Part shown: piece by piece, positions 21,674 to 34,649 of the stretch
Position numbering within the stretch: position 1 is the first letter of the stretch
Layout of the letters: each line of letters opens with the position of its first letter
Assembly: GCF_001659605.2 (NCBI RefSeq)
Contig: NC_035175.2
Coordinates: forward strand, 30,847,705 to 30,911,704
Length of the DNA: 64,000 nucleotides
Source of the DNA: Manihot esculenta
Taxonomy: Eukaryota > Streptophyta > Magnoliopsida > Malpighiales > Euphorbiaceae
Direction of reading: 5' to 3'
The notes under the pieces: generated by a model
The model's database searches: none
Seen by the model: only the letters and a program-made list of their open reading frames with translations
What the model was told of the DNA's origin: nothing
Position numbers and translations under genes: made by a program

Positions 21674-24175
21674 ATTCGTCCTCGAATGTTCACACATCAA
21701 ACACATATACACACCAGGAAATAAGGAAAACCTACCACCTTCCTCTAAGAAGCGACACAGATACCACTGGAGTACATACTCTCGGGTTAGCCATATTGTC
21801 TGACTCTATGGATTCGTATCTGCTTCATCTGTGTCCTTACTCTATAGGGACTGCTACCTTTCTTTTTCTCTTTGGCTCTTCTTAGCTTTCTCACTACGCT
21901 AGATCTTTATCCTTAGTTTCCTTGTACTCACTCCGGTCAGAGGAGCAATGACTCTCAGGATATGCTTCGTTCACTCACTCTACTTGTGACACAACACAAG
22001 GGAATAGACATGCCCTGATCTTGGCCTTCATGCCATGTTCTCTAGCCACTACTACACTGAGTAGCTACTGGGCATGCTTCTCTGTTTTTCTAAACTATTA
22101 TACGCTTTTGCTGCGCACTCTGATCCTTGCCCGCCTTTCTTCTTCTCTCCCTTTTACCTACACTGGACTATCTCTTGGAGCTCGCTAGCTCTCTAGATTA
22201 GCTGTTTCTATAGGCTCAACTGATAAGCGACTTCTGACTGAGGGCAGCTCACATCTCAGTTGCCTCACCCAGTAGATACTGTCTGGTATACTCAGAGTCG
22301 CTGAGTAGGTTTACCCCTTATCTCGGGTGTAGACTTTTCACTATGATCAAGATGTCAGTTTTCTCATTTTCGACATATAGTTCCCAACTCTCAGATCTCT
22401 TCTGGAAAACCACTAGCTTCTAATAGCTGGTCCTATAGCTCATCCATTCTACATGGAAACACCTGTCCTGGTAGTGCTTTTGTGCAACTGCTCACAGTCG
22501 GTACAAAATTTCAAGGTTTCATCCTTCGTTTCTCATACTGACACTGGAACATTCCAGGATGAGGTACGAGGTCGGATATAACCTTTCTCTACCAAGCTTC
22601 TCTATCCTATGCTGACTAGGCTCTCTCTGTAGGTGCCATTCTGTAGGGTAGAAGGAAAGAAATGGTTCTGCATCCAGACACCACTTCTATTCCACACTCT
22701 GACTCCCTGACAGATGGTAAACCTGACAGCTCGTCTGGGAAAAACAGTTAGAACTTGCTAGCAACGGGCACTGAGGCTGATTCCCTGCTCTGACTACACA
22801 ACTTGCTCACAGGAGCTAGAACCCTCTGATAACCTTTCCTGTGTATCGTTGAGCCTAGTGGGCTGACATCAAACCTCTAGGCACCTATACTCTGTCCCAG
22901 TCAAGGACTATCTCTAATCCATCTTAGCCTCTGAACTCTCCTACCTTGTCTCTACAGACACAGGTAGTACAATGAGTAAGTAGCCAATCCGCCCTAGACT
23001 GACATCACATAGTCAACTCTAGAACCAGAAGGTCAGCTGGATAGTCTCTACTCACTCCAACCGCTAAATTGCTCTGACTGACTGACTCTGCCTCAGATGG
23101 ATCATACTCGGGTCATTCAACCCACTCGAGTCACAGCTCACTAAGTCACAAGGAAGTAGGAACACGCGGGTTCAAAACAAAGCATACACATCCGAACATC
23201 CACAAGTGAACATACCTGACGTCACTGTGTTCGATGTGATAGTTTCCTACTGAGTCAGAGTGAAGATCCGAACTATAGGTAACGGACCGTCTCGCGGGAA
23301 CGTACTAATGAAAAGGCTAACCCTTTCCTCTGCCTCAATTTATCACCGAACCCCAGAGGAAACTGGAAGCTCCTCCTGAACTTACCCTTAGTCTTACTCT
23401 TTTCTTTCTCTATTTCATTCTTTTTCTTTCTTTTGTTTTGTTACTCTGATCTATGACACTTACTTTCCTCTTACTCTTATTCTTTTCTTACTCTGTTCTT
23501 TGACTTATTTCTTATCTTTGAGGGCTGTACTCGGAGATGAGAGATCACTCTCCCTATACCTGGATAAAAAGCATCTCATAGCACCACTCCTCCTATCTCT
23601 CGCACTCTGGTAGTGCACTCTTTACCATTCGTCGTTCTCACTCTCTTCGTTTAGCGGGTGGTACACCTGATGACTTGTCTGGGTCCTATCGACAACTTTT
23701 CTCTGGCTGTGGGCACTACAATTGTTCCCCTTCTAATCTGACTAACTACGCTGTTCTCTGACACAAGCAAGAAACCTTTGATAACCTCTCCTACACAGCG
23801 TAAAAGCCTCTAGGGCTGATAGCAAACTTCTAGGCATCTCTACTTTGTCCCCTCACACAGTACCTGTGATCCATCCATCCTGGTCTCAAAGCCTGACTAC
23901 TCTGCCTCTGCAGGCAGTACGGTGAGTAGCTAGCCCATCCACCCCTAGAATGACATCAACTGGTCAACTCTAGAACCACAAGGTCAGCTGGAAGGCACCT
24001 ACTCAAAACTCGCACTCAACTCTATTGGCAGACTAACTCTGCCACTGACGGATCACACTTGAGTCTATTGACCCAAAGAGGACAGTCTAATCCCAGAAGT
24101 TATCAAACCCATACTCTCGACGGCTCTCACAGCCCTAAGGAAAGTGAAACATCAGAGTCACTATGAACAAACACA
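21674..24175 (-). pseudogene. Decayed pol remnant of N, unit 2
   Basis: Near-identical to 15093-17594, including both protease patches (about 22810-23320 and 23760-24220) and the RT patch near 22470-22570. Scattered single-base differences exist, for example CTAAATTGC at 23065 against CTAAACTGC in unit 1, and CACACAGTACC near 23857 against CACATAGTACC. Confidence 0.6.
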
Positions 24176-25578
24176 TCAAAACATATGGAAGTGAAACGTA
24201 CCTGTCACTGCCAGGTCCGATGTGTCAGCCTCCTGCTGCGTCAAAGCGAAGATTCGTGCTGGTACTGATGGATCTTCCCCTGGGGAACCTGTGGAAGAAG
24301 GAGTGATCCCGCTCCCTCTGCCTCTGCCCTGCACCATGGCTAGAGCTCCTGGCTGAGCCACTCTGTCTGAGACTGTTTGCTGGGACTGTGTTATCAAAGT
24401 CGCGGTGGAACACTCACGTGCTATGTGCCCCTCCTGTCCGCACCTGAAACATGCTGTTGTCCCTACTAAACAGACTCCCTTGTGCGGCCTACCGCACCTC
24501 GGACATTTTGAGGTATTCAAACCAGAACTCGAACCCTCACCTATTCCCAGACCAGACTTTATCTGCTTCCAGAACTTATTCTTCTTTGATCGTCTGAGGC
24601 CTCTACCTCCCTTCTTCCTTTCTATACCAGCCTCGTGCAGAGGGGAGATATTCACATCACTTGTCCCTGCAAGTTTGGCACTATGACACTAGCTTCTCTC
24701 TTCTGTGCCATATCTACTATATCATGGAACCTCTTCCTTGCGCTATCTGGAAAAGCCCCTTCGGCAAACTCTGTTGCAAACTGCTCCCAGGATAAGCTTT
24801 CTACCTTCGGGTTCACATACTGGTTGAACCATTCCCTTGCCTTTTCACATTTCAATGTGACCCCTGCCATCTGAATGGCTCTACTCTCACTGGCTCCCAA
24901 CTCATCAGTTATCATCTTGACCGTTCTGAGATACTCAACAGGGTCATCACCAGTCTCAAACTTGGGAATATCTAACCGTAAATAATCTGTCAGCTGCACC
25001 ATACTTTCTCCAGGTGAACTAAGCTTAGGTGTTTGGATAACTGGGGCTACTGGTTCTACTGGTGGTGGAGGAGGTGCAACTTGCCCTGGGTTAGAGTTTA
25101 CTGACCTTAGGTAACAAAAGAAGGGTGGAAACATGGTATACTGTGGATATGATGGTGGATATGGCGGATAAAAGGGAGGATAGGGCATAAAGGTAGGATA
25201 TGGGTGATACCTAGGAAACTCTGCTGTATCTTTCATCGGGTACTCTGCCCCCCACTGGTAAGGTGGATACTGTGGTGGAACAAATCTCGAGGCCTGAGTG
25301 CCTCCTTGGGACTCACCCATATCTCCTCCTAATCCGCTCATACCAAAGCCGCCCTCTCTACTCTGGTCATCCTCCTCTCTTTCTCTCATAAGCCCTGACA
25401 TACCACTCTGGACAACTCCCCTTCTACTCTCCTCAACAGACCTTCTCGGGTCCCTTGATGTACCTTCTCTACTTAAACTATCGGATGTTGCCCTTTGCAG
25501 ACTAGGGAGATGGACATCCATGTCCTCATTCTCCGGCGGAGCTCCAATCAATCTCGCAGATCGACGAGTTCCGCTCAT
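24176..25578 (-). pseudogene. gag: gag of N, unit 2
   Basis: Same architecture and defects as the unit 1 gag: start MSGTRRSARL at 25576-25578, in-frame loss after FPDSAR, frameshift before the zinc knuckle. It differs by a few residues (RRSVEE against RRFVEE, WGAEYP against WGVEYP, CYLRS against CYPRS, NPKVE against NPRVE). Substitutions are few, which points to a recent duplication. Confidence 0.88.
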
Positions 25579-25940
25579 CCTGCCTCTGAAAAGCACAACA
25601 GCACACAAAAATATCATCAAATGATCCATGTGAGAACACATGAATCCTCAGCACATATCAAACATATTCATAGCACATGTAGCTCATCATGGCATTTCAC
25701 ATCATCATGCAAAACAGGACTCCACATCCTATCCTAGTGGACATGCGTTTACCTATTGTGCTTTCCCCCCTATACAAGACTACACCTCTTTCCGATGTGG
25801 GAATCTAATCCTTGAGCATCTTCGCTCAACACACCGTACTCAAAAGATCTAAAACTCTAACATCTTAACCTCTTTCCGATGTGAGATATCTCTGATCCCT
25901 GAGTATACTGACTCAGCACATCGTACTCTAGAGGCCCTAT

Positions 25941-25952
25941 GCTCTGATACCA
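25941..25952 (-). other. Primer binding site of N, unit 2 (tRNA-iMet)
   Basis: TGGTATCAGAGC on the minus strand, three bases inside LTR 3. Confidence 0.92.
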
Positions 25953-25955
25953 ATC

Positions 25956-28216
25956 TGTAATGACCCAGAAACCGGTACCCCTCAGTAACGGTCCGAACCA
26001 TCACTGGCACTAGGATCCAGATCGGCTTAAGGCCGCCGGGACCCGTAGTCAGCCAACTATACTCTCTGTGTACCTGATAAATCCCATTCATAATACAAAA
26101 CAATACTCACAATCCTGTAAACCTCTGTAGGCTTAACCACTGCTACTCAGATATGTCAATCTGAAATGGCCCTCAGGGCCTGTACCAGGGACTACTATCT
26201 GCTGTGGTCCAGGGATTAACACAATCTGTAACACATCCCACTGGTATCTCATTGAAGCCATACATTAAGCCTAACTTACACATTTCTCATCAAGAAACGT
26301 AAAACAGGATTCATGTACAAGGGATTAACCATACATCACACTATAGCAATGACACTAGGGAAAGCACCAGTCTATCCAGTATATGACAGTACATAACTAT
26401 ACATTACATGACAACTAATCTGTTAATTACAGCATGTCCATTATGCTATTACACCATACATTCATGCATAACTTTCCTCTGTACTCTTGCTGACTTTAAC
26501 TTCCCATAGCTATCTCAGAACCTGCAAAACTGGGATTAAGGGAGTGGGATGAGCTCTAGAGCCCAGTGAGGAGGAACAATAAAAACAGTTCATTCATTAC
26601 ATGCTCTCATGAAATGCATCACATCACAAACAGATCATCTCAAGGATGAACTTGTCACCATAGCCCTCTACATACATAATAGTATGTCCAACTGTGCCAG
26701 GGGCGATTAGGCCTCACCTGGACTACTCTGAAGTAACTCATATCATAACATGTCCAACTGTGCCAGGGGCGATTAGGCCTCGCCTGGACTTCTCTGAGCT
26801 CTGATCTGACAGCCCAGCTGTCTCACTCATAGTACCAGGAGCGACCTGGACTAACCAGGGGCGACCTGGTATGGCTATCTCATGCCACAACTCTGTATCT
26901 GTGCTCTATCAAGGGCTAAGGATCATCCAACATTCATCCACACAAATATCAGCTTATGCAATGCAGCATATTCGTGGAATCTAATGCAATACAACCTAAT
27001 ACATAACATGGCATTTTATGATGCATGGATCATGCTAGATTCGTGTCATTTCTGAATGTAAAATAGTACAGTTAGTTCCACTCACCTGTAGCCTCTACTT
27101 GGCTACCTCTGGGCTACCTCTAACTCTGAGACCGCTACGACTGCTAACCTCTGCAGTTCCTCGGGTCTACTCCTACAATGGAGGATGTAAATGAGGCACC
27201 ACACATACTCTATGCCATTGATAAAACAATTCCCCAAAACCCCTCTAGAACACCTCAAAACATGCAGGCAAAACAAGCAAAGGAAGGCTGGACAGGACAC
27301 CTTCGGCAGCACCTTCGGCGGCCGAATGTCTCCTCCAGAGACGAAAGTCAGGCATGTTCGGCGGCCTAACTTGGACTTTCGGCGGCCGAACCTGAGTTCA
27401 TCCAGAACTCAGCTTCAAGCTTCAACCAGCCTCCCAACTCTTTCCATACTCCCCAAAGCATGCATTCAACCTCTCAAACGATGCATATACTCATGTACAT
27501 GCTTCAAGGGGTTCATAACTAACTTAAAACCCCAACAAAACAACAAACATAACACATACACATACTTACACCATTAACTCATCAACACTAACCTAAGCAT
27601 GCAACTCGACATAAACTCCCATACCCTCTTTAAAAAGCTGTTAAAACTCATTAAAACAAATATAAAAACTTCCCTTACCTCCTGAAATCAGAAGAGGAAC
27701 AACCACACTCAGCAAATCCTCCTCCAAAGCTTCCACACCTCAAAACCTCACTTTTCTCTCAAAAACATTCAAACTCACTGAAAACACGACCAACCCTCTG
27801 CCTAAGCTGATAAAAGCTTGCAGATGAGTCAAGAGAGACGTGGCCAAACCTCTGGTCATGATCTGGAGGTGAACACCTGGCCAAACCACGGACTGAGGAG
27901 TGTGCACAACTAACCGACCACCTCAGCTTCGGCTGCCGAAACTGCATGCAAAACCATGCAACTTTCGGGGGCCGAACATAACCTTCGGGGGCCGAACATT
28001 GGGCACTTTCGGCGGCCGAACTTACCTTCGGCAGCCGAACCTGGCCTTTGTCCCCAACGCCTTGTCTCGTCAAAACTCACTCCTTTTTCATTCTAAACCT
28101 TTAAAATACTTACAAATAATGTAGAAAACCTTCTCTTACCCATCTAGACTCCTCTGACATCCTCGAATTCCACCGGACGGTAGAAATTCCGATGTCTGAA
28201 GCTGCCGGGTATTACA
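25956..28216 (-). repeat. LTR 3 of compound element N (its 5' LTR)
   Basis: 2,261 bp. Its + strand start is TGTAATGACCCAG against TGTAACGACCCGG in LTR 1; both changes are transitions. Near-palindromes lie at about 27300-27395 and 27925-28042. The flanking ACTGC (28217-28221) is the right TSD copy. Confidence 0.93.
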
Positions 28217-30162
28217 ACTGCTCTGCTAGTAATCTCTACTAGCTCAGGCCCCGCAAGAGCCTTCTCTCCTACTTCTTCCCAGCAAACAGGTGATCTACAC
28301 TTCCTCCCATACAGAGCTTCATAAGGAGCCATCCCGATGCTGGCATGGTAGCTATTATTATAGGCGAACTCTACCAGAGGTAGATGCTGCCTCCACGATC
28401 CGCCAAAATCCAGCACACACATCCTGAGCATATCCTCTATGGTTTGGATGGTCCTCTCTGATTGTCCATCAGTCTGTGGATGGAAAGCAGTGCTAAAATC
28501 CAACCTTGTGCCCATAGCGCTTTGCAGACTTCGCCAAAACCTGGAGGTGAACTGAGGTCCTCTATCGGATACAATAGACACTGGAACCCCATGCAACTTG
28601 ACGATCTCATCAACATAAACCTGCGCCAACTTGTCTACAGAGTATCCACTCCTTACAGGGATGAAGTGAGCAGACTTGGTCAATCTGTCCACAATAACCC
28701 ATATAGAGTCTAACCTGTTGGACGCTGCCGGTAACCCCACCACAAAATCCATTGCTATGTTCTCCCATTTCCATTCTGGGATAGGCAGTGGGTTAAGCAT
28801 TCCAGCCGGCTTCTGATGTTCAAGTTTCACCCTTTGACAAACCTCGCAGGCGGACACAAACTGTGCCACTTCTTTCTTCATGGCTGGCCACCAATACACT
28901 CTCTTTAGACCCTGATACATCTTGGTAGCTCCAGGGTGAACACTGTATCTTGCATTATGAGCTTCCCTCATAATGTCCTCTTTCAGACCTCTATCATCTG
29001 GTACACATAGACGATTCCCAAAACGGAGGATCCCCTGGCTGTCAAATTTGAACTCTGCACTGTTGCCTGACTGAACAGTCCTGGCAATTTTCACTAACTC
29101 TGGATCCTCGTGCTGCTTCTGAGCCACCTGCTCCAGAAACACTGGTGTTACCCTCATCTGTGCTATCAAAGCACCAGTACCAGACAACTCTAGCTGCAAC
29201 CCTTCCTCAACGAGCTTATAAAACTCCGACACCACTGGTCTTCTCTCTGCTGCTATGTGGGATAAGCTGCCTAGTGATTTCCGGCTTAAGGCGTCTGCCA
29301 CTACATTCGCCTTACCCGGATGATACTGAATCTTGCAATCATAATCACTGAGCAGTTCTACCCACCTCCTCTACCTCAAATTCAGCTCTCTCTGACTCAA
29401 GATATACTGTAAACTCTTGTGGTCTGTGAAGATCTCGCATTTAACCCCATAGAGGTAATGTCTCTACATCTTGAGTGCAAAGATAACTGCTGCCATCTCT
29501 AGGTCGTGTGTGGGGTAATTCAACTCATGCTTCTTCAACTGCCTAGAAGCATAAACTATCACCCTGTCGTTCTGCATCAAAACACAACCCAGTCCCACTC
29601 GGGACGCATCACAGAACACTGTGAAGTCCTCATTTCTGACTAGCAGAGCTAACATTGGTGCTGTCGTCAATCTTCTCTTAAGCTCTTCAAAGCCCTCTTC
29701 ACACTGTTCTGACCATACAAATTTCTGATTCTTCTTGGTCAGCCTGGTTATAGGAGCGGCTATCTTTGAGAAATCTTGAACGAACCTCCTGTAGTAACCT
29801 GCCAAACCCAAAAAGCTCTTAATCTCCGTCACTGTGGTGGGTCTGGGCCAGTTAGCTACAACTTCTATCTTCTTGGAATCTACCTCAATACCATCTGCTG
29901 AAACAACATGCCCCAAGAATGATATGCTCCTCAACCAGAACTCACACTTAGAGAACTTAGCATACAAGCCATGCTCTCTCAAGGTCTACATAACTATCCT
30001 CAGATGCTGGGCATGTTCCTTTGCATTCCTGGAGTACACTAAGATGTCATCAATAAAGACAATTACAAAGTGATCCAGGTACTCTCTGAAAATTCTGTTC
30101 ATGAGATCCATGAATGCTGCAGGGCCGTTAGTCAACCCGAACGGCATTACCAGGAACTCATA
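28217..30162 (-). pseudogene. pol: RT palm end, RNase H and integrase of D
   Basis: From 30162 leftward: RT catalytic FIDDIL (about 30041-30068), thumb/connection ([12 protein letters not shown]), RNase H ([35 protein letters not shown]), integrase zinc site (H-x6-H ... C-x2-C within HNARYSVHPG ... CEVCQ) and catalytic core (MDFVVGLP, SDRGPQF, TDGQSERT). The catalytic residues of all three enzymes look intact. Three TAG stops interrupt it: 29986-29988 (Q expected), 29464-29466 (W expected, at KM*RHY) and 29371-29373 (Q expected, at LR*RRW). N is inserted after ELVEITSR. It cannot make full pol as it stands. Confidence 0.92.
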
Positions 30163-30167
30163 GTGCC

Positions 30168-31858
30168 TGACTCACGGTTGTCGAAGCCGGTAAAAAATAA
30201 CCTTCTTGGTTACCTACAATTTACAACTGCAGATAGTGGTGAAGGATCGTATCCACAGAGAATTGATTACCTATTTATTTATCTCAATCAAGACCAATAG
30301 AACTAATTGAAAGCACAAGTGAAAGCAAGTAATCAAAGAGAAATAAAAACAAGTGCAATAAAAGTAAAAAGGGGGGTTTTGAGATTGATTTGTCTAACAA
30401 CTATTGAAAGTAATTAAAACAGCAAGTAATTAAAATAAAACAAGAAATCAATATGAGAAAAGTCTAGTTGAAGATATGGATCCACTTTGGTTGTTTGGGT
30501 TGATCATTGAAACATGGTTATCTTGATTGTTTCAATAGGTTGGCTATGGGGGTGGAAGACGCTTCTCACCACCATGTCTTTCCTTATGAACAAACTGATT
30601 AGGGAACGTCCTCTAATCAATTACTAATCAACAAATTGCCAAGGAACGTCCTTGGACCATAGGCATCAAAACAATTGCCAATTGCATGAAGAACAAGAAA
30701 GATCCAAACCCTAACTACTCAAACGCATGAGATGTTGCTAGATCATGCAATTCCTTGGTTTTTACACCAAGTGTTCTTAGATCAGAATATTTCCAGCAAT
30801 TATGGACTAACAAATATCTTAATCCAACAATCAATTAACTTTGCAATCAAGAATCAAGTGGCCAATTTGATCAAAACAACAAAGCAATTTTAGAATTAAG
30901 CACAATTGCATGAATATTGAATAAAATCAAAGACAAAAGTTTCTGTTCAGATCTCACAACCCATTAAACAACCTTAGTTTCAACCAAACTTCAACTAGAA
31001 TAAGGGTTTCAGCCACTCATGGCTGAACCAAAACAGAAAATAAAAGAAAAGAAAGCAAGAAGATGAAGAACCAAAGTGTGGAGGAAGAGAGGCTGTTCTT
31101 GATCAATCCTTTGATGGAAGATGATTTCTTGATCTTCTTGAAGCCTTTAAATAAATCTTGAGAGGCTCCTTAGGGTTTGGTGGCAGTCCATGAGTCTTTT
31201 GGAGGCTTCCCAAAGTGCCCTTGGTGAGTTATGTGCCTTCTTTGTGCATGGGTGAAGGCAAAAACGTGATCCATGTGATGGGAGGCAAGTGGGGGCATTT
31301 TGGTCTTTTAATTGCTGTCCAAGGTGTGTCCAAGAAGATTTATGCACTAAAGAGGAAGGTGGAGCCTTGATTTGAATTTTGAATGAGCATGGCACTATGT
31401 AGGAAACATGTGATCTCCAAGATTTGGCTCATTGAATAGGGAAGAGGCTGTTCGGGGGCAAGTTCGGCCGCCTAAGTTAAGTTTCGGGGGCAGGACTTTC
31501 GTCTCTGGAGCCAAGGTTCGGCGGCCGAAGGTGCCGCCGAAGGTGGGTGACTTTCGCCTCTGGACTGGACTTTCGGCCCCCTAAAGTGCCTCCGAAAGTG
31601 GGTGAATTTCGGCTTCCGAAAGTGCTTCTGAAGGTGCTTCCGAAAGTGGTTGAGTTTTGGCTTCCGAAAGTGCTTCCGAAGGTGCTTCCGAAAGTGGCTG
31701 TCTTTGGCACTCTTTGGCACTTTTAAGAGCATTTTCTCCAAATTGTTTCTTCACACCTAATCTCTTCAAAACATTATTAAAACCACAAAATTAGGTAGAA
31801 TAGGTGCAAATAAAAATCAATAAGATTATGAAAATATGGACTAAAATATGCTCTATCA
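30168..31858 (-). mobile_element. Athila-type solo LTR O, inserted in D's RT
   Basis: 1,691 bp from TGACTCACGG to CTCTATCA, with TSD GTGCC (30163-30167 and 31859-31863), and no PBS or internal sequence attached. It has Athila landmarks: GTTGTCGAAGCCGG at its edge, GACGCTTCTCACCACCATG near 30560, and GGAACGTCC pairs near 30603 and 30644. Unlike the other Athila LTRs here, it contains a cluster of the Tekay-type near-palindromes (31454-31700). Confidence 0.93.
31454..31700 (-). repeat. Near-palindrome cluster inside an Athila LTR
   Basis: Contains GTTCGGCGGCCGAAGG, TGCCGCCGAAGG, GACTTTCGTCTCTGG and a local array of GCTTCCGAAAGT / GCTTCTGAAGGT units. The vocabulary is the one seen in the Tekay LTR clusters, but the flanks are Athila LTR on both sides. 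Confidence 0.85.
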
Positions 31859-31863
31859 GTGCC

Positions 31864-33280
31864 CATATTTGGTCCTGAAGGCTGTCTTTGGAACATCCTC
31901 CTCTCTAACTTTCAACTGATGGTATCCGGATCTCAGATCTATTTTAGAGAAACAACCTGCTCTAGCTAGCTGGTCGAATAGATCGTCGATCCTTGGCAAG
32001 GGATACTTATTCTTGGTAGTGACTTTGTTCAACTGCCTATAGTCGATACAAAATCTAAGGGATCCATCCTTCTTTATGACAAAAAGCACTGGAGCACCCC
32101 AAGGTGAGGTACTAGGGCGGATGAAACCCTTGTCTACCAACTCTTGCAACTGTTCTTTCAGCTCTCTTAACTCTGCTGGTGCCATCCTGTATGGAGGAAT
32201 AGAGATCGGTCTGGTACCAGGCAGCAACTCTATTTCAAACTCTATCTCCCTATCAGGTGGTAGTCTTGGAAGCTCCTCTGGGAACACGTCTAGATACTCT
32301 CTAACCACTGGTACCGAAGCTGGTTCCCTAACCTGTTTATCTAGCTCTCTCACATGAGCTAGAAACCCCTGACAACCCCTCCTAAGCAACCTGCGAGCCC
32401 GAAGGGCTGATATCAAGCCTCTAGGCGTCCCCCTCCTATCTCCTCTGAAGACACATACTGACCCATCCAGATCTCTGAGATTGACTACCTTGTCCCTGCA
32501 GTCCAAGGTAGCACCATATGTAGATAGCCAATCCATCCCTAGAATGACGTCAAAATCTGTCAAATCTAGAACCACAAGGTCAGTTGGAAGGCATCTACCC
32601 TCTATGAACACTGGACTGAACCGGCAGACTGACTCTGCCACTGATGGGTCACACTTGGGTCCACTGACCCAGAGAGGACACTCTAACCCAGAGACTATCA
32701 GACCCAACCTCTCTATGGCTCTAGAAGCAATAAAGGAATGAGAAGCACCGGGATCTATCAAAGCATACACATCAGAACACCCAATGATGAGATTACCTGA
32801 CACCAGAGTGTTAGATGTGTTGGCCTCCTCTTGTGTCATAGTGAAGATCCGTGCAGGGGCTGCTGGACCTCCACCTCGGGAACCTGCTGCTGAAGAAGAG
32901 GCTGACCCTCTCCCTCTTCCTCTGCCACTACTCTGCGGCATGGCTGGCGCTACTGGCTGTGCCACACTACCAGAAGTCATCTGCTGGGATGGTGCCATCA
33001 AGGTCGCCTTAGGACATTCCCATGCAAAATGCCCCTCCTACCCACAATTAAAGCAGGCTGTAGATCCCAACCGACAAACTCCCCTGTGTGACCTCCCACA
33101 TCTTCCACAAACTGGACTGCTTGCGCTAGAGCTTGAGCCACTACCCATCCCCAGACCAGACTTGAGCTTGTTCCAAAACTTATTCTTTTTACCCTTCGCT
33201 CTTTCCCATTTCTGTTTGCTTGCACCCGCTGACTTCTGAGAAGAAGGATCTAACTTGATCCCTGAAGATTGTGCTTTAGG
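31864..33280 (-). pseudogene. pol: Nucleocapsid, protease and N-terminal RT of D
   Basis: Same frame as gag upstream, separated only by the TAG at 33281-33283. The zinc knuckle (CFNCG...EGHFAWECP) is split by a TAG at 33038-33040 where Q is expected. Protease has the DPGASHSF active site and the ILGMDWL flap-region hallmark. RT begins around [17 protein letters not shown] and contains [16 protein letters not shown] and [12 protein letters not shown], including the first catalytic Asp. It ends at RTKYGH, cut by solo LTR O; RT resumes at 30162. Confidence 0.92.
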
Positions 33281-34390
33281 CTATTTAACTATCCCCTGAA
33301 TAATTGCACTTGCCTCCATCTTTCTGGCTGCATCCACTATAGAGTGGAAACTCTCCTTCTCTGCTGGAAGAATCAAGGAGGAATACCTGGGATGAAGCCT
33401 CATAGTATATCTCCTTGCCTTCTTCTGGTCAGTATCATAAGCCTGACCCACATACTGTAACAGCTCCAGGAACTTGTCAGTATATTCATCAACACTCATT
33501 TGTTCTGTTTGTCTCAACTGCTCGAATTCAATAACCTTCATTTCCCTGGAACTGTCAGGAAAAGCCCACCCAGCAAATTCATTGGCAAACTCTCCCCAAG
33601 ACATGCTGTCAATCCTGGGTTCCACACAATTCTTATACCACTCTCTGGTTTTCTTACACCTCAATGTGAATCCTGCCATTTCAATGGCTCTACTATCATT
33701 AGCCCCCAACTCATCGGTTATCATCTTAACCAATCTGAGGTACTCAAATGGATCATCTCCCATGTTATACTTGGGAGCATCCAACTTCAGATACTCTGTC
33801 ATCTTCACTTTTCTTTCCCCAGACAAGCTAGGCTGAGGTACTTGAATAGCTGGTGTTTCTGGTTCTGGTGGTGGAGGAGGAGGTGGTGGAGGAGGAGGTA
33901 CTATACTACTTGGTTCTGGGTGTGCTGCACTTGGATGGAAAGGTGTAGGGGGATACATAGGGTACTGGGGGTAGGGTGGATAATAAGGAGGATAAGGCAT
34001 GTATGGCATGTAGGTAGGATATGGGGTAAAACTGGAGTAATCCGACGTACCTCCCATCGGATACCCCGGGCCCTGTGGAAAGGGTGGATAACCAAACCCC
34101 GAGGCCTGAGCGCCTCCCTGGGACTCTCCCATACCCTCTTCAGACCTGCCCACACCCATGCTTTCATCTCTTCCTGAATCCACCTCCATAGCTTCCCTCA
34201 CCTCATCAGACCTTCCTCCTCTATCTGTACCTCTTCTGCTTTCGTCAGAGGACCTTCTAGGGTCCCTTGACGTACCTTCTCTACTTGTCCTACTAGGCCT
34301 TGCACTTGGCAAAGCAGGGGGACCGGCACTTGTGTCTTCGTCCTCAGATGGAACTCTAGTCAATCTCGTTAATCGACGAGTACCCCGCAT
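33281..34390 (-). pseudogene. gag: gag of D (stops at TAG before nucleocapsid)
   Basis: Start at 34388-34390 (MRGTRRLTRL), shared with H (MRGTRRSARL); in-frame upstream Met codons are not conserved. An acidic, Ser/Arg-rich N-terminal part is followed by a Pro/Tyr-rich stretch and a polyproline run. The capsid core is complete ([22 protein letters not shown] through [18 protein letters not shown] to [16 protein letters not shown]). It terminates at IVK*; H reads VKQQVAQ there, so a Gln codon has become TAG. Gag forms the particle around element RNA. Confidence 0.92.
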
Positions 34391-34637
34391 TCTTACTTCT
34401 GAAAAACAGCACATAACATGGCACATTAGCAACATATAGTCCATGTGGAAACACATGAACCTTCAAGCATATATCACATATCATTAATGCACATGCATGA
34501 ATCATGGCATTTCACATCATCATATAGACAGGACTCAACATCCTATCCTAGTGGATATGTTTTCCTATTGTGCTTGACCTACTAACACCCCTATGAGCCC
34601 GACACTCTCTCTATAGGTCCGACCATATGAACCTAGG

Positions 34638-34649
34638 GCTCTGATACCA
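34638..34649 (-). other. Primer binding site of D (tRNA-iMet)
   Basis: TGGTATCAGAGC on the minus strand, three bases inside the 5' LTR. Confidence 0.92.

Larger units (their letters stand above)
12804..28216 (-). mobile_element. Compound retroelement N: LTR-internal-LTR-internal-LTR
   Basis: Three near-identical LTRs (12804-15073, 19375-21654, 25956-28216) alternate with two near-identical internal regions (15074-19374, 21655-25955). Each internal region has its own PBS and polypurine tract. The whole 15.4-kb block is flanked by one TSD, ACTGC (12799-12803 and 28217-28221), inside D's integrase, so it began as a single insertion. It is non-autonomous: gag is frameshifted and no usable RT or integrase is present. 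Unequal recombination between LTRs of sister copies is the simplest origin. The two units differ at scattered bases, which argues against a pure assembly duplication. Confidence 0.93.

Noticed and set aside
12804..28216. A satellite or host tandem gene duplication with a 6.5-kb period.
   Set aside because: The repeat boundaries coincide with LTR ends, PBS and polypurine tracts, and one TSD flanks the array, so it is a compound retrotransposon.
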